A stretch of 64,000 nt of DNA from contig NZ_CP054918.1 in NCBI RefSeq assembly GCF_013364195.1, positions 1,415,001 to 1,479,000 on the forward strand, given 5' to 3'. The position numbers and the translations under genes were made by a program. The notes below the pieces were generated by a model. That model had not been told where the DNA came from. It saw nothing but the letters and a program-made list of their open reading frames with translations, and did not search any database. The stretch comes from Streptomyces sp. NA04227. Lineage in GTDB: Bacteria > Actinomycetota > Actinomycetes > Streptomycetales > Streptomycetaceae. This document shows positions 1-10,015 of this stretch, in pieces (position 1 is the first letter of the stretch; every line of letters begins with the position of its first letter).

Positions 1-228
1 GGACAGGTCGAGCGCCACGCCCCCGAGACGCAGCGGCGGGATGAACCGCCGCAGAAGCTTGAGCGGTGGATCGGTGACAGTGTAGGTGGCCTCCAGTACG
101 ACCACCATCGGCTTGCCCGGTTGCCACGAGCGGGCGAACTGGAACACGTAGTCCATGACCAGCCTGAAGATCAGCACGATGAGGAAACACATCAGCGCGA
201 TGTAGAGCACATCCATGACCACGCTCAT
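1..228 (-). CDS. yggT: YggT family membrane protein (C-terminus outside window)
   Basis: This small inner-membrane protein of the YggT family lies downstream of sepF in the actinobacterial division cluster. The visible 76 residues begin MSVVMDVLYIALM and form a hydrophobic helix, then FRLVMDYVFQFARSW. A conserved YggT-type segment follows, with the dipeptide DP before LKLLRRFIPP and RLGGVALDLS. The second helix would lie beyond base 1, so the gene is partial. The start is the ATG at 228; another ATG (VMD) lies 12 bases further in. The exact function is unknown. The family is linked to division and cell shape by its place between sepF and divIVA. Family assignment is confident. Confidence 0.85.
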   Translation of the reverse strand, partial: MSVVMDVLYIALMCFLIVLIFRLVMDYVFQFARSWQPGKPMVVVLEATYTVTDPPLKLLRRFIPPLRLGGVALDLS

Positions 229-290
229 CTCCGCGCGTCCCTCTCCCCTGTCACTCTGGTCCTTAGGACCGGTCTCGTCGGCCTTGCGTC

Positions 291-923
291 TCAGCTCTGG
301 TTGAAGAACCCGCCCTCTGCGATGCGGGCCTTGTCCTCCGCCGTTACATCGACGTTAGCAGGCGAGAGCAGGAAGACCTTCTGAGTCACCCTTTCAATAC
401 TTCCGTGAAGACCGAACACGAGTCCGGCAGCAAAGTCGACAAGTCGCTTCGCGTCGGTGTCGTCCATCTCCGTCAGATTCATGATCACCGGAGTGCCCTC
501 GCGGAAGTGTTCCCCGATGGTACGGGCTTCGTTGTAGGTCCGCGGGTGCAGAGTGGTGATGCGGTAGGGCTCCCGCTCGGACACAACCTTGGGCATGATC
601 ACCGGTGCGTTCTTCTCCAGACTCTGACGTTCGGGTGTGATGGATGCCACGGGGGCGATTCGCGCCGGACGTCCTGATTCCGCGGGCAGCGAAACAGCGT
701 GGGCGGACGGTTCGCGCTGCGCGGGCGGCGCCACCGCGCGCACCGACTCCTCCCGCGAGGGGGTGTGCGACTGGTGCGACGGCTCGTGCCGTCGTCTGTC
801 CCGCTCGGGCTCCGGGTCGAGCTCGGGCTCGAACTCGTCGTCGGGGTCAAAGCCCCTGCCGTCGTACCCATCGTCCTCCACGAGGCCGAGGTAGACCGCC
901 ATCTTGCGCATCGCGCCGGCCAT
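291..923 (-). CDS. sepF: Cell division protein SepF
   Basis: SepF anchors FtsZ filaments to the membrane at the septum; in actinobacteria, which lack FtsA, it is the main FtsZ anchor. The 210-residue protein starts [18 protein letters not shown], the typical amphipathic membrane-binding N-terminus. An acidic, Glu/Pro/Arg-rich linker follows (about residues 15-95), and the C-terminal half is the DUF552 SepF fold, with [17 protein letters not shown] and the segment [20 protein letters not shown]. The start at 923 was chosen over an in-frame start at 1016 because GGAGG sits about 9 bases upstream and the MAGAM N-terminus is family-typical. It lies between yggS and yggT. Confidence 0.95.
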   Translation of the reverse strand: MAGAMRKMAVYLGLVEDDGYDGRGFDPDDEFEPELDPEPERDRRRHEPSHQSHTPSREESVRAVAPPAQREPSAHAVSLPAESGRPARIAPVASITPERQSLEKNAPVIMPKVVSEREPYRITTLHPRTYNEARTIGEHFREGTPVIMNLTEMDDTDAKRLVDFAAGLVFGLHGSIERVTQKVFLLSPANVDVTAEDKARIAEGGFFNQS

Positions 924-1048
924 GCTCTGAGTCCTCCGCTCTGTGGTGGATCGGCTGACGCCAACAGTGCCCGCGATCCACGAGGTACACCCCGCTTCAT
1001 CTGCGGGAATGACCATATTTTGTGCTGTGGTCCGACTTCTTGGCGACG

Positions 1049-1822
1049 TTACCCGAGCCGTGGTCGGACTCCGAGTACCGCCGTACCGACGCGTACATGT
1101 GTCGCCCCGGCCGCAACGGCCTGCTCGAGGTCCGTACTCATCCCCGCTGAAACCATGTTCGCAGCCGGATGGGCCGCGCGCACAAGGGTTGAGAATTCCA
1201 TCAGCCGCTGGAACGCCGCCAGTTGCCTCCCCGCATACGGCCCGGTGAGCGGCGCGACGGTCATCAGACCGCCGAGTCGCAGACCCTCGGCCGCGTCGAT
1301 CAGAGAGGCCAACTCCTCGATTCCGTCCGGCGTCACGCCTCCGCGCGCACCGGTCCGCCCCTGTCCCCCGGCAGCGCCGGCCTCCCCTCCCCCGACGCCC
1401 GTGGCCGCCTCGCCGAAGTCCGCGTCGAGCGCGACCTGGACCAGGCAGTCCAGTTCGCGCCCGGAGCGCACGGCCTCCTTGGACAGCGCCGTGACCAGCC
1501 GCGGCCGGTCGACGGACTGCACCACATCCGCGTAACTCACCACGGAACGTACCTTGTTGGTCTGCAACTGGCCCACAAAGTGCCAGGAAAGGGGCAGGTC
1601 CGCACAGTCGGAGGCCTTCGCTCCGGCTTCCTGATCACGGTTCTCGGCCACGTGACGGACACCTAGTTCCGACAAGATCCGCACATCGCTCGCCGGGTAG
1701 GTCTTGGTGACGACGATCAGCGTCACCTCTTCCCGCTTGCGGTCCGCGGCCGCGCAGGCGCGCGTGATGCGGTCCTCAACCGCGGCCAGATTCGAGGCCA
1801 GTTCGGCCCTGCGGTCGTTCAT
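1049..1822 (-). CDS. yggS: YggS/PLPBP family pyridoxal phosphate homeostasis protein
   Basis: This protein is a single-domain TIM barrel related to alanine racemase that binds pyridoxal phosphate and buffers PLP and amino-acid pools; it has no established catalytic turnover. The 257 residues include the PLP-lysine motif LIVVTKTYP (about residues 35-43), the segment [18 protein letters not shown] and the C-terminal phosphate-binding region [25 protein letters not shown] Gly/Ala-rich insertion (around residues 140-160, [12 protein letters not shown]) is longer than in most relatives. The ATG at 1822 follows the pgeF stop by only a few bases, with GGTGGG just upstream, so the two genes are translated from one operon. 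Assignment is confident. Confidence 0.93.
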   Translation of the reverse strand: MNDRRAELASNLAAVEDRITRACAAADRKREEVTLIVVTKTYPASDVRILSELGVRHVAENRDQEAGAKASDCADLPLSWHFVGQLQTNKVRSVVSYADVVQSVDRPRLVTALSKEAVRSGRELDCLVQVALDADFGEAATGVGGGEAGAAGGQGRTGARGGVTPDGIEELASLIDAAEGLRLGGLMTVAPLTGPYAGRQLAAFQRLMEFSTLVRAAHPAANMVSAGMSTDLEQAVAAGATHVRVGTAVLGVRPRLG

Positions 1823-1828
1823 CCCACC

Positions 1829-2563
1829 TCAGTCCAGCCACACATAGCCCGCGAGACGGCCGGTGGCCCCCTCGCGGCGGTACGAGAAATGGTCCGCGGA
1901 CTCCAGCGTGCAGACCTCGGACCCGGCGAGGTCACGGACCCCGAGCCGGTCCAGTTGCGCGTGCACCCCGGCGGTGACGTCGACGGCGGGCGTACCCCAG
2001 CTCGTCTCCGCGTACGAGGCGGGCTCGACCTCGGCCACCTCGGCGCGCATCGCGGCCGGGACCTCGTAGCACCTCCCGCAGACGGCCGGGCCGGTGCGGG
2101 CGACGATACGGGCGGGTTCGGCGCCGAGTTCGGTCATCGCGCGCAGGGCCGCCGGAACGATTCCCTTGACCATTCCGGGCCGTCCCGCGTGCGCCGCGGC
2201 CACCACACCCGCGACCGGGTCGGCGAGGAGCACGGGGGTGCAGTCCGCGGTGAGTACGGCGAGAGCCAGTCCACGGCGTGCGGTGACCAGCGCGTCCGCC
2301 TCCGGGAGCTCCTCGTCCGCGGCCCAGGGCCCGACCACGGTCACCGCGGTGTCGCCGTGGACCTGCCGCATCCAGACCACCCGGGCGGCGTCCAGGCCGA
2401 GTTCGGCGGCGGCGCGTGCGCGGTTGCCGAGCACCGCGGCCGGGTCGTCACCGACCGCGCCGCCGAGATTGAGCTCCTCGTACGGAGTGGCGCTCACCCC
2501 GCCCCACCTGTCGGTGAAGGCGAAGTGCGCGCCACTCGTCGTACGGGTGTGTGCGGTTATCAC
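1829..2563 (-). CDS. pgeF: PgeF family peptidoglycan editing factor (YfiH/laccase-domain)
   Basis: Members of the YfiH/YlmD family have a purine-nucleoside-phosphorylase-like metal site, and PgeF removes wrongly incorporated residues from peptidoglycan precursors, which fits its place beside ftsZ. The 244-residue protein shows the family metal motifs [21 protein letters not shown] and [13 protein letters not shown], plus the C-terminal [15 protein letters not shown]. The GTG start overlaps the ftsZ stop in a GTGA quartet (2560-2563), so translation is probably coupled to ftsZ. Older names for the family include polyphenol oxidase and laccase-like protein; which activity matters in the cell cannot be decided from sequence. 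Confidence 0.9.
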   Translation of the reverse strand: MITAHTRTTSGAHFAFTDRWGGVSATPYEELNLGGAVGDDPAAVLGNRARAAAELGLDAARVVWMRQVHGDTAVTVVGPWAADEELPEADALVTARRGLALAVLTADCTPVLLADPVAGVVAAAHAGRPGMVKGIVPAALRAMTELGAEPARIVARTGPAVCGRCYEVPAAMRAEVAEVEPASYAETSWGTPAVDVTAGVHAQLDRLGVRDLAGSEVCTLESADHFSYRREGATGRLAGYVWLD

Positions 2564-3807
2564 TTCAGGAAGTCCGGCACGTCCAGCTCCTCGGCGGCGC
2601 TGTCCTGGTACCGGGCCGAGGGAACCTGCGGGGTGGTGAGCGAGGAGGTGCCGCGCTCCGAGGCCTCGCTCACGGGCGACGGGCTCACGGGCTCGGACGC
2701 CGGCTCCGGGGCGGGGGCCAGGTCGCGGTCCTCGCGCGGGGTGACGCTGCCGAGGCCACCGAAGGCCGGGCGGCTCTCGGTCGCCGGACGGGCCGGGGCG
2801 GGAGCCTCCTCGCGCTTGGCCGAGGCGGAGCCGAGCACACCGTCGCGCTTGGAGGGCGGCTGACCGCCGTCGAAGCCCGCGGCGATGACCGTGACCCGTA
2901 CCTCGTCGCCGAGGGCGTCGTCGATGACCGCGCCGAAGATGATGTTGGCCTCGGGGTGGGCGGCCTCGCTCACCAGCTGGGCGGCCTCGTTGATCTCGAA
3001 GAGACCGAGGTCGCTGCCGCCGGAGATGGACAGCAGCACGCCGCGGGCGCCGTCGATGGACGCCTCCAGGAGCGGCGAGGAGATCGCCATCTCCGCGGCG
3101 GCCACCGCGCGGTCGTCGCCGCGGGCCGAGCCGATGCCCATCAGGGCCGAACCCGCCTCGGACATCACGGACTTGACGTCGGCGAAGTCGAGGTTGATCA
3201 GGCCCGGCGTGGTGATGAGGTCGGTGATGCCCTGCACACCGGAGAGCAGTACTTGGTCCGCGGACTTGAACGCGTCGAGGACACTGACCTGGCGGTCCGA
3301 GATGGACAGCAGCCGGTCGTTGGGGATGACGATGAGGGTGTCGACCTCGTCGCGGAGTTCGGCGATGCCGTCCTCGGCCTGGTTCGCGCGCCGACGGCCC
3401 TCGAAGGTGAACGGGCGGGTGACCACGCCGATCGTCAGGGCGCCGAGCGAGCGGGCGATGTTGGCCACGACGGGTGCGCCGCCGGTACCGGTGCCGCCGC
3501 CCTCTCCGGCGGTGACGAAGACCATGTCGGCCCCCTTGAGGACCTCCTCGATCTCCTCGCGGTGGTCCTCGGCGGCCTTGCGGCCGACTTGCGGGTTGGC
3601 CCCGGCGCCGAGTCCGCGGGTGAGTTCACGGCCGACGTCGAGCTTGACGTCGGCGTCGCTCATCAACAGGGCTTGCGCGTCAGTGTTGATCGCGATGAAC
3701 TCGACGCCTTTGAGGCCGACCTCGATCATCCGGTTGATGGCATTGACACCACCGCCGCCGACACCGATGACTTTGATGACTGCGAGGTAGTTCTGCGGTG
3801 CTGCCAC
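2560..3807 (-). CDS. ftsZ: Cell division protein FtsZ
   Basis: FtsZ is the tubulin-like GTPase that builds the division ring; in Streptomyces it is dispensable for growth but needed for septa and spores. The 415 residues contain the nucleotide-binding start [17 protein letters not shown] (11-27), the tubulin signature GGGTGTG (103-109) and the T7-loop region [11 protein letters not shown] (around 205). The GTPase core is followed by a Pro/Ala/Glu-rich linker from about residue 320, and the conserved C-terminal peptide ends LDVPDFLK, which binds SepF and other partners. The start [10 protein letters not shown] is typical of Streptomyces FtsZ. It is separated from ftsQ by 284 bases holding its own promoter region. 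Confidence 0.98.
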   Translation of the reverse strand: MAAPQNYLAVIKVIGVGGGGVNAINRMIEVGLKGVEFIAINTDAQALLMSDADVKLDVGRELTRGLGAGANPQVGRKAAEDHREEIEEVLKGADMVFVTAGEGGGTGTGGAPVVANIARSLGALTIGVVTRPFTFEGRRRANQAEDGIAELRDEVDTLIVIPNDRLLSISDRQVSVLDAFKSADQVLLSGVQGITDLITTPGLINLDFADVKSVMSEAGSALMGIGSARGDDRAVAAAEMAISSPLLEASIDGARGVLLSISGGSDLGLFEINEAAQLVSEAAHPEANIIFGAVIDDALGDEVRVTVIAAGFDGGQPPSKRDGVLGSASAKREEAPAPARPATESRPAFGGLGSVTPREDRDLAPAPEPASEPVSPSPVSEASERGTSSLTTPQVPSARYQDSAAEELDVPDFLK

Positions 3808-4091
3808 GTCGAAGGCCTCTCGCCTCGAGTTACGTGTCGCCGCTTCGCAGCTTGGCTGCGCGACGACTGATGCCGAATGGGACGGTTCGAACGCCGACCC
3901 GAACCCTAACGCTGAAGTTTAGGGTTACCAGAGTGTTCCTTGCTGGAACTTCATTGACTGTTCCGAACAGGACACTAAGTCGACAAGTGGCGCGCGTTCA
4001 ATGAACACGCCGAACCTCCCTCTTTTCTTTTCACCCTATGTGATCAGGCGTTGCGCTGCTCAACCAGGGTGCTGGCCTGCGACGACGGGCG
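3808..4091 (-). promoter_or_regulatory. ftsQ-ftsZ intergenic regulatory region
   Basis: This 284-base spacer is notably AT-richer than its surroundings and precedes ftsZ on the minus strand. It holds an 8-bp inverted repeat (AACCCTAA / TTAGGGTT, 3902-3926), a 13-base palindrome CTGTTCCGAACAG (3958-3970) and next to it GACAC (3971-3975), the core recognised by the sporulation regulator WhiA. In S. coelicolor the equivalent spacer carries several ftsZ promoters, including a sporulation-induced one. I can point to the elements but cannot place transcription starts with confidence. Confidence 0.6.
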
Positions 4092-4874
4092 TCAACTCCG
4101 TGACGTGGCAGGGGCGGTGGGAACACTCACATCGAAGTGCCGCGCCTTCGGGGCGGCTTTCAGAAGTGCCGTGAGTGTACGGGCCTTCGCCGCGCTCTTC
4201 TCACTGCTTCCCCACTCGACACTGCGGCCCCCGCTCAGCTCCAGCGAGAAGTCGTCGTACGAACTCGCCTTCAGCAGACGGGTCTCACGGGCCACCGGGT
4301 CCGGGAGGCGACCGGCGACCCGGACCGCTTCGCGTACCAGCCGGGAGACCGGGAAGCGGCGCAGACTGGGTGAGTCGGCGGTGGCGAGTTCGAGAACCGG
4401 AATGCCCTCGGGCGCCCGGTCCAGCTCGGCGAACCGCACGCCCTCGGCGTCGACTTCGGTGTAGCGCCCGTCCTTTCGGACGAGCAGTACGGCCTTGCGT
4501 TCGGTGAGTTCGACGCTGATGGTGTGCGGCCAGGAACGGCTCACATCGACCAGGTCGATACGCGGCAATTTCTTGCGCAGCCGCGCCTCGACGGCGTCCG
4601 TGTCGACGGAAATGAGCGGGGAGCCGATCGGAAGGTCGGCCGCCTCGCGGACCTGAGCGGGCGTCAGTACCCGGGTGCCGCGTACCGAGGACTTCTCCGC
4701 GCGCAGCCAACTCGACCCGTACAGCGCCCAGATGGCGAATCCGGTGAGCAGGAGGAGGACGACGAGTACGAGAAGCAGCAGACGCGGCCGGGTCAGCCTC
4801 GGGCCCGGCGGCCGGGGCGGGCCGGTCCTCGGCTCCTGCCGTTCGCCGCGTTCGGCGGTGGTGGATCCGGCCAC
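4092..4874 (-). CDS. ftsQ: Cell division protein FtsQ
   Basis: FtsQ is the bitopic membrane protein of the FtsQLB complex that couples the Z-ring to septal synthesis. The 260 residues comprise a Pro/Arg-rich cytoplasmic tail (1-28), one membrane helix (about 30-52, LLLLVLVVLLLLTGFAIW), an extracytoplasmic POTRA domain (about 58-130, starting VRGTRVLTPAQVREAADL) and the FtsQ/DivIB beta domain (about 130-250). Its ATG follows murG closely (murG stop at 4920), placing it in the mur-fts operon. The next gene downstream is ftsZ, across the promoter-bearing spacer. Family and role are well supported. Confidence 0.95.
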   Translation of the reverse strand: MAGSTTAERGERQEPRTGPPRPPGPRLTRPRLLLLVLVVLLLLTGFAIWALYGSSWLRAEKSSVRGTRVLTPAQVREAADLPIGSPLISVDTDAVEARLRKKLPRIDLVDVSRSWPHTISVELTERKAVLLVRKDGRYTEVDAEGVRFAELDRAPEGIPVLELATADSPSLRRFPVSRLVREAVRVAGRLPDPVARETRLLKASSYDDFSLELSGGRSVEWGSSEKSAAKARTLTALLKAAPKARHFDVSVPTAPATSRS

Positions 4875-4919
4875 GCTCCCCTGCCTTCTGTCACGCGCTG
4901 GGGCGTGACCCTTTCACGG

Positions 4920-6014
4920 TCACGCGCTCTGCCGTGACCTGATCGCCTCGTACACCATGCCGACGAGCAGGTCGTCGGCGTCCCGGCGGCCGAACTCCGA
5001 GGCGGCGCGGGACATCTCGTAGAGCCGGTGCGGATCGGCGAGCACCGGCAGGACGTTGCCGTGCACCCATTCCGGGGTGAGTTCGGCGTCGTCGACGAGG
5101 AGTCCGCCGCCTGCCTTGACCACCGGCTGGGCGTTGAGCCGCTGTTCGCCGTTGCCGATCGGCAGCGGGACGTACGCGGCGGGGAGCCCGACGGCGGAGA
5201 GTTCGGCCACGGTCATCGCGCCCGCGCGGCAGAGCATCATGTCGGCCGCGGCGTACGCGAGGTCCATCCGATCCACGTACGGTACCGGGATGTAGGGGGG
5301 CATTCCCGGCATGTTGTCCACGTGCGGCAGTTCGTTCTTCGGGCCGACCGCGTGCAGGATCTGAATTCCCGCCCGCTGAAGGGCCGGAGCGACCTGCTGG
5401 ACGACCTCGTTCAGGCGACGGGCGCCCTGCGAACCGCCCGAGACGAGCAGGGTGGGCAGCTGCTGGTCGAGGCCGAACAGGGCGCGGGCCTCGGGGCGGG
5501 CGGCCGCGCGGTCCAGGGTGGCGATGGAACGGCGCAGCGGAATGCCGATGTAGCGCGAGCCGCGCAGCTTGCTGTCCGGCGTGGAGACGGCGACCTGGGA
5601 GGCGTAGCGCGAACCGATCTTGTTGGCGAGGCCGGGGCGGGCGTTGGCCTCGTGCACCACGATCGGCACCCCGAGCCGCTTGGCCGCGAGGTACCCGGGC
5701 AGCGCCACGTAACCGCCGAAGCCGACCACCGCGTCCGCCCGCGTGCGCTCCAGGATCTGCTCGGCCGCCTTGATGGTGCCGCGCAGTCGGCCGGGCACCG
5801 TGATGAGCTCCGCGGTGGGCTTGCGCGGCAGCGGAACGGCCGGGATCAGGGCGAGTTCGTAGCCGCGCTCCGGCACCAGGCGGGTCTCCAGGCCGCGTTC
5901 GGTTCCGAGGGCGGTGATGCCCACGCTCGGGTCCTGCCTGCGCAGGGCGTCCGCGAGGGCGAGCGCGGGCTCGATGTGACCGGCGGTCCCCCCACCGGCG
6001 AGTACGACATGCAC
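4920..6014 (-). CDS. murG: UDP-GlcNAc:lipid I GlcNAc transferase MurG
   Basis: MurG adds GlcNAc to lipid I on the inner membrane face to make lipid II, the last cytoplasmic step of peptidoglycan precursor synthesis. The 364-residue GT-B enzyme starts with the glycine-rich lipid/diphosphate loop LAGGGTAGHIEPALA (5-19). It carries GFGGYVALPG and HEANARPGLANK in the N domain. In the C domain it has LLVSGGSQGARRLNE and the UDP-GlcNAc site LCRAGAMTVAEL with PLPIGNGEQRLNA. The GTG start lies only about 6 bases beyond the ftsW stop (6021), indicating coupled translation. Confidence 0.97.
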   Translation of the reverse strand: MHVVLAGGGTAGHIEPALALADALRRQDPSVGITALGTERGLETRLVPERGYELALIPAVPLPRKPTAELITVPGRLRGTIKAAEQILERTRADAVVGFGGYVALPGYLAAKRLGVPIVVHEANARPGLANKIGSRYASQVAVSTPDSKLRGSRYIGIPLRRSIATLDRAAARPEARALFGLDQQLPTLLVSGGSQGARRLNEVVQQVAPALQRAGIQILHAVGPKNELPHVDNMPGMPPYIPVPYVDRMDLAYAAADMMLCRAGAMTVAELSAVGLPAAYVPLPIGNGEQRLNAQPVVKAGGGLLVDDAELTPEWVHGNVLPVLADPHRLYEMSRAASEFGRRDADDLLVGMVYEAIRSRQSA

Positions 6015-6020
6015 CGAAAT

Positions 6021-7493
6021 TCACCGCTCTCCGGACGAACGCGTCGTGGCGCGCCGTCTCATCGTGTTCCATCTGCGAGGACCCCGGTCGCCCGGAGTGC
6101 CTTGTGGCGCCTCACGCTTCGCCTCACGCTTTCTACCAAAGGCGCTCCCCCAGTGCCTGAGCGGCCCGGGTGATGCCTTCTTCCGCAGCGCGAGCGCCGC
6201 CCGCGCCGCGGGTTCCTCCCGTGCGAAGGCGATGAGGAGCCCGATCGCGAACATGGTCGGCAGCAGGGCCGAGCCTCCGTAGGAGAACAGCGGGAGCGGG
6301 ACACCGGCGATCGGCAACAGGCCGAGCACCGCACCGATGTTGATCACCGCCTGCGCCGTGATCCAGGTTGTCACGCCTCCCGCGGCGTACCTCACGAAAG
6401 GTTCCTCCGTGCGTCCGGCCACGCGGATACCCGCATAGCCTAGAGCCGCGAAGAGCACGAGTACGGACAGCGTCCCGGCCAGGCCCAGTTCCTCCCCGGT
6501 GATGGCGAAGATGAAGTCCGTGTGGGCTTCGGGGAGTTGACCCCATTTCTCCACACTCGCACCGAGTCCGGATCCGAACAGACCGCCGGAGGCGAGGGCG
6601 TAGGTTCCGTGCACCGCCTGCCAGCACTGGTCGTTGGGGCCGGGGTCGGTCGCGAACATGCAGGCGAGTCGGCCCATCCGGTTCGGGTTGGTCTTGATGA
6701 GCACCGCGCCGATGAACAGGGCCACGCCGAGTACGCCCGCGAACAGCCGGGTCGGCGCGCCCGCGAGCCACAACAGGCCGAACAGGATGGCCGAGAGGAT
6801 GATCGCGGTGCCCATGTCGCCGCCGAGCATGATGAGTCCGAGCAGCATGAAGGCGACCGGAACCAGCGGCACCAGCATGTGCTTCCACTGCGTCAGAAGG
6901 CGCTTGTCGTTCTTGCGGGCGAGCAGGTCCGCGCCCCACAGCACGAGCGCGAGTTTGCCGAACTCGCTCGGCTGGAGCTGGAAGGGGCCGCCCAGGGAGA
7001 TCCAGTTCTGGTTCCCGTTGACCGCGACTCCTATCCCGGGAACCTGCACCAGGATCATCAGAAAGACCGATCCTGCGAGGATCGGATAAGCCAGCGCCCG
7101 GTGCAGTCGGACGGGCATCCGCGTCGCCGCGTACATCAGGATGCTGCCGAGCACCGCCGCCACGAACTGCTTCTTGAAGAAGTACGCACCGGGCAGCGAG
7201 AGCTGGAGCGCCGTGATCATCGACGCGGAGTACACCATCACGAGCCCGAGGGCGGTGATCAGCAGCGCGCTGCCGAACAGCAGGTAGTACGCCGTGAGCG
7301 GCCGGTCCCAGGCGCGTTTGAAGCTCAGGTACAGCCGCAGCAGCCGGGGTTCGCGAGGCGGTCGGGGGCGGCCCGGCGGCGGTGAACGCCGCGCGGAGGG
7401 ACGCCGGTTGGCGCCCTGTGGGCCGCGGCCGCCGCCGCGCGGCGACGCCCCTTCATCGGCCCGGGACCCGGGACCCAGCCATGAAGATGTCAC
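6021..7493 (-). CDS. ftsW: SEDS glycosyltransferase FtsW
   Basis: FtsW is the septal peptidoglycan polymerase of the SEDS family, working with the transpeptidase FtsI encoded upstream. The 490-residue protein has a long basic N-terminal tail (about 1-60, Pro/Arg-rich), ten predicted membrane helices from about residue 70, and a basic C-terminal tail. The SEDS loop motifs are visible: NGNQNWISLGGPFQLQPSEFGK, GSGLGASVEKWGQLPEAHTDFIFA and the C-terminal PLPLFSYGGSALLP. The GTG start at 7493 is preceded by GGAGGGG at good spacing. The unusually long hydrophilic tails are common in Streptomyces FtsW. Confidence 0.96.
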   Translation of the reverse strand: MTSSWLGPGSRADEGASPRGGGRGPQGANRRPSARRSPPPGRPRPPREPRLLRLYLSFKRAWDRPLTAYYLLFGSALLITALGLVMVYSASMITALQLSLPGAYFFKKQFVAAVLGSILMYAATRMPVRLHRALAYPILAGSVFLMILVQVPGIGVAVNGNQNWISLGGPFQLQPSEFGKLALVLWGADLLARKNDKRLLTQWKHMLVPLVPVAFMLLGLIMLGGDMGTAIILSAILFGLLWLAGAPTRLFAGVLGVALFIGAVLIKTNPNRMGRLACMFATDPGPNDQCWQAVHGTYALASGGLFGSGLGASVEKWGQLPEAHTDFIFAITGEELGLAGTLSVLVLFAALGYAGIRVAGRTEEPFVRYAAGGVTTWITAQAVINIGAVLGLLPIAGVPLPLFSYGGSALLPTMFAIGLLIAFAREEPAARAALALRKKASPGPLRHWGSAFGRKREAKREAPQGTPGDRGPRRWNTMRRRATTRSSGER

Positions 7494-7538
7494 GTTCCCC
7501 TCCGAGGTGCCCGGCGCCGCCGGGCCACGCCGGCCCGG

Positions 7539-8948
7539 TCAGGCGCTGGCGGCGTCGAGTTCACGGACCGCAGCCGCGAACGCCTCACCGCGCTTGTTGT
7601 AGTTGGTGAACATGTCCATCGAGGCACAGGCGGGCGCCATCAGCACGGTGTCGCCCGACTTCGCGAGTCGTGCCGCCTCCTGGACCGCCGCCGACATCGC
7701 CCCAGTGTCTGTCCGGTCGAGGTCGACCACCGGGACCCCGGGCGCGTGTCGCGCGAGCGCTTCACGGATGAGGGCGCGGTCGGCACCGATGAGCACAACA
7801 CCGCGCAGCCGGGGCGCGGCCTTCTGTACGAGCTCGTCGAAAGTCGCGCCCTTGGCCAGGCCGCCCGCGATCCAGACGATCGACTCGTACGAGGCCAGCG
7901 AGGCTTCGGCGGCATGGGTGTTGGTGGCCTTGGAGTCGTCCACGTAGGCGACCGAGTCGACGTCCGCGACATGCTCGATGCGGTGCGGGTCGGGCCGGAA
8001 AGCGCGCAGTCCCTCGCGTACGGCGGCCGGTTCGACACCGTAGGCACGGGCGAGGGCCGCCGCGGCGAGGGCGTTGGCGATGTTGTGCGGGACCGGCGGC
8101 CGGACGTCGGTCACCTCGGCGAGTTCCTGTGCCTGCTTCTGCCGGTCCGCCACGAACGCGCGGTCGACCAGGAGGCCCTCCACGACGCCGAGTTGGGAGG
8201 GCGCCGGGGTGCCGAGCGTGAAGCCGATGGCGCGGCAGCCCTCCTCCACGTCGGCGGCGCGCACGAGTTCCTCGGTGGCGGGGTCGGCGACGTTGTACAC
8301 ACAGGCGACCTGGTTGCCCTCGTAGACCCGGCCCTTGTCGGCGGCGTACGCCCGCATCGAGCCGTGCCAGTCCAGGTGGTCGGGCGCCAGGTTGAGGACC
8401 GCGGCGGAGTGCGCGCGCAGGCTGGGCGCCCAGTGCAGCTGGTAGCTGGAGAGTTCGACGGCCAGGACGTCGAACTTCTCCTCGCCGAGGACGAGGTCGA
8501 CGATCGGGGTGCCGATGTTGCCGACCGCGGCGGTGCGCAGTCCGGCGGCCTCCAGGATGGCGGCCAGCATCCGGGTCGTGGTGGTCTTGCCGTTGGTGCC
8601 GGTGACCGCGAGCCAGGGCGCCGCCCCGGGGCCGCGCAGCCGCCAGGCGATCTCGACATCGCCGACCACGTCCACACCCACCGCGGCGGCGGCCGCGAAC
8701 AGCGGGCTGCCCGGCTTCCAGCCCGGTGAGGTGACGACGAGTTCGGTGCCCTCGGGCAGCGTCTCGGCGTCCGCGAGGCGTACCGCGACGCCCTCGGCGC
8801 GCAGTTCCTCGGCACGGGCGCGCAGGCCCTCGTTGTCGCCGCCGTCCACGACGGTCACCGAAGCGCCGAGGCCGGCCAGGGCGCGGGCGGCACTGATGCC
8901 GCTCACGCCGAGACCGGCGACGGTGATCTGCTGTCCCCGGAAGGTCAC
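7539..8948 (-). CDS. murD: UDP-MurNAc-L-Ala:D-Glu ligase MurD
   Basis: MurD adds D-glutamate to UDP-MurNAc-L-alanine in the cytoplasm using ATP. The 469-residue protein begins (M)[18 protein letters not shown], a Rossmann-like nucleotide motif. The ATP-binding loop is [15 protein letters not shown] (around 120). Further Mur-ligase motifs are [26 protein letters not shown] and [17 protein letters not shown]. The GTG at 8948 was chosen because it overlaps the mraY stop as GTGA and gives the family N-terminus. The in-frame extension up to 9281 is basic, low-complexity sequence antisense-like to nothing conserved and lies wholly inside mraY. Confidence 0.96.
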   Translation of the reverse strand: MTFRGQQITVAGLGVSGISAARALAGLGASVTVVDGGDNEGLRARAEELRAEGVAVRLADAETLPEGTELVVTSPGWKPGSPLFAAAAAVGVDVVGDVEIAWRLRGPGAAPWLAVTGTNGKTTTTRMLAAILEAAGLRTAAVGNIGTPIVDLVLGEEKFDVLAVELSSYQLHWAPSLRAHSAAVLNLAPDHLDWHGSMRAYAADKGRVYEGNQVACVYNVADPATEELVRAADVEEGCRAIGFTLGTPAPSQLGVVEGLLVDRAFVADRQKQAQELAEVTDVRPPVPHNIANALAAAALARAYGVEPAAVREGLRAFRPDPHRIEHVADVDSVAYVDDSKATNTHAAEASLASYESIVWIAGGLAKGATFDELVQKAAPRLRGVVLIGADRALIREALARHAPGVPVVDLDRTDTGAMSAAVQEAARLAKSGDTVLMAPACASMDMFTNYNKRGEAFAAAVRELDAASA

Positions 8949-10015
8949 TTGTCGGCTGCCCACCCTGCGTAGAAGAGTCCGAGGCCGACGATGACGCACA
9001 TGCCCTGGATGATCCAGAACCGGACCACGACCAGGACCTCGGACCAGCCCTTGAGTTCGAAGTGGTGCTGGAGCGGGGCCATCCGGAAGACGCGCTTGCC
9101 GGTCATCCGGAACGAGCCGACCTGGATCACCACGGACATGGTGATGAGGACGAACAGGCCGCCGAGCAGGGCGAGCAGCAGCTCCGTACGGGAGCAGATG
9201 GCCAGGCCCGCCAGCGCGCCGCCGAGGGCGAGCGAACCGGTGTCGCCCATGAAGATCTTCGCGGGTGAGGTGTTCCACCACAGGAAGCCGAAGCAGGCAC
9301 CCATGAGCGCGGAGGCGACCACCGCGAGGTCGAGTGGGTCGCGCACCTCGAAGCAGGCCGACGGGTTGGTCAGCGTCGCCGCGTTGGCGCAGGACTCCTG
9401 GTACTGCCAGATGCCGATGAAGGTGTAGGCGCCGAAGACCATCACCGAGGCGCCGGTGGCCAGGCCGTCGAGGCCGTCGGTGAGGTTCACGCCGTTCGAC
9501 ATGGCGAGGATCATGAACAGGGCCCAGACCACGAACACGACCGGGCCGATGGACCAGCCGAAGTCGGTCACGAAGGAGAGCTTCGTGGAGGCCGGGGTGT
9601 TGTTGCGGTTGTCGGCGAACTGCAGCGACAGGACCGCGAAGGCGATGCCGACGATGAGCTGTCCGGCCATCTTCGCCTTGGCCCGCAGACCCAGCGAGCG
9701 CTGTTTGACGATCTTGATGTAGTCGTCCAGGAAGCCGACCAGACCCATGCCCGCCATCAGGAAGAGCACCAGGACACCGGAGAAGGTCGGGTCCTCGCCG
9801 GTGATCACCTTGGCGAGCGCGTAGGCGATCAGGGTCGCCAGGATGAAGGCGATACCACCCATGGTCGGGGTGCCGCGCTTGCTGTGGTGCTCGCGCGGGC
9901 CGTCGTCCCGGATGAACTGTCCGTATCCCTTGCGGGCCAGGAACTTGATCAGCAGCGGGGTGCCGACCAGTGTCAGGAAGAGCCCGATTACTCCCGCGAA
10001 GAGGATCTGCCTCAT
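8945..10015 (-). CDS. mraY: Phospho-MurNAc-pentapeptide translocase MraY
   Basis: MraY transfers phospho-MurNAc-pentapeptide to undecaprenyl phosphate to form lipid I. The 356 residues form ten membrane helices. Catalytic motifs of the family are present: [18 protein letters not shown] (38-55), the aspartate pair in [20 protein letters not shown] and [12 protein letters not shown], followed by the histidine cluster [11 protein letters not shown]. The ATG overlaps the murF stop as ATGA (10012-10015), and its own stop overlaps the murD GTG, so murF-mraY-murD are tightly coupled. Confidence 0.97.
   Translation of the reverse strand: MRQILFAGVIGLFLTLVGTPLLIKFLARKGYGQFIRDDGPREHHSKRGTPTMGGIAFILATLIAYALAKVITGEDPTFSGVLVLFLMAGMGLVGFLDDYIKIVKQRSLGLRAKAKMAGQLIVGIAFAVLSLQFADNRNNTPASTKLSFVTDFGWSIGPVVFVVWALFMILAMSNGVNLTDGLDGLATGASVMVFGAYTFIGIWQYQESCANAATLTNPSACFEVRDPLDLAVVASALMGACFGFLWWNTSPAKIFMGDTGSLALGGALAGLAICSRTELLLALLGGLFVLITMSVVIQVGSFRMTGKRVFRMAPLQHHFELKGWSEVLVVVRFWIIQGMCVIVGLGLFYAGWAADK

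Noticed and set aside
1133..1139. GTACTCA inside yggS as a MacR half-site
   Set aside because: The matching left half is missing and it lies in coding sequence.
3958..3970. CTGTTCCGAACAG as a LexA (SOS) box at ftsZ
   Set aside because: Spacing and core do not match the actinobacterial SOS box TCGAAC-N4-GTTCGA.
7539..9281. murD beginning at 9281
   Set aside because: The extra 111 residues lie inside mraY and are not MurD-like; the GTG at 8948 overlaps the mraY stop as GTGA.
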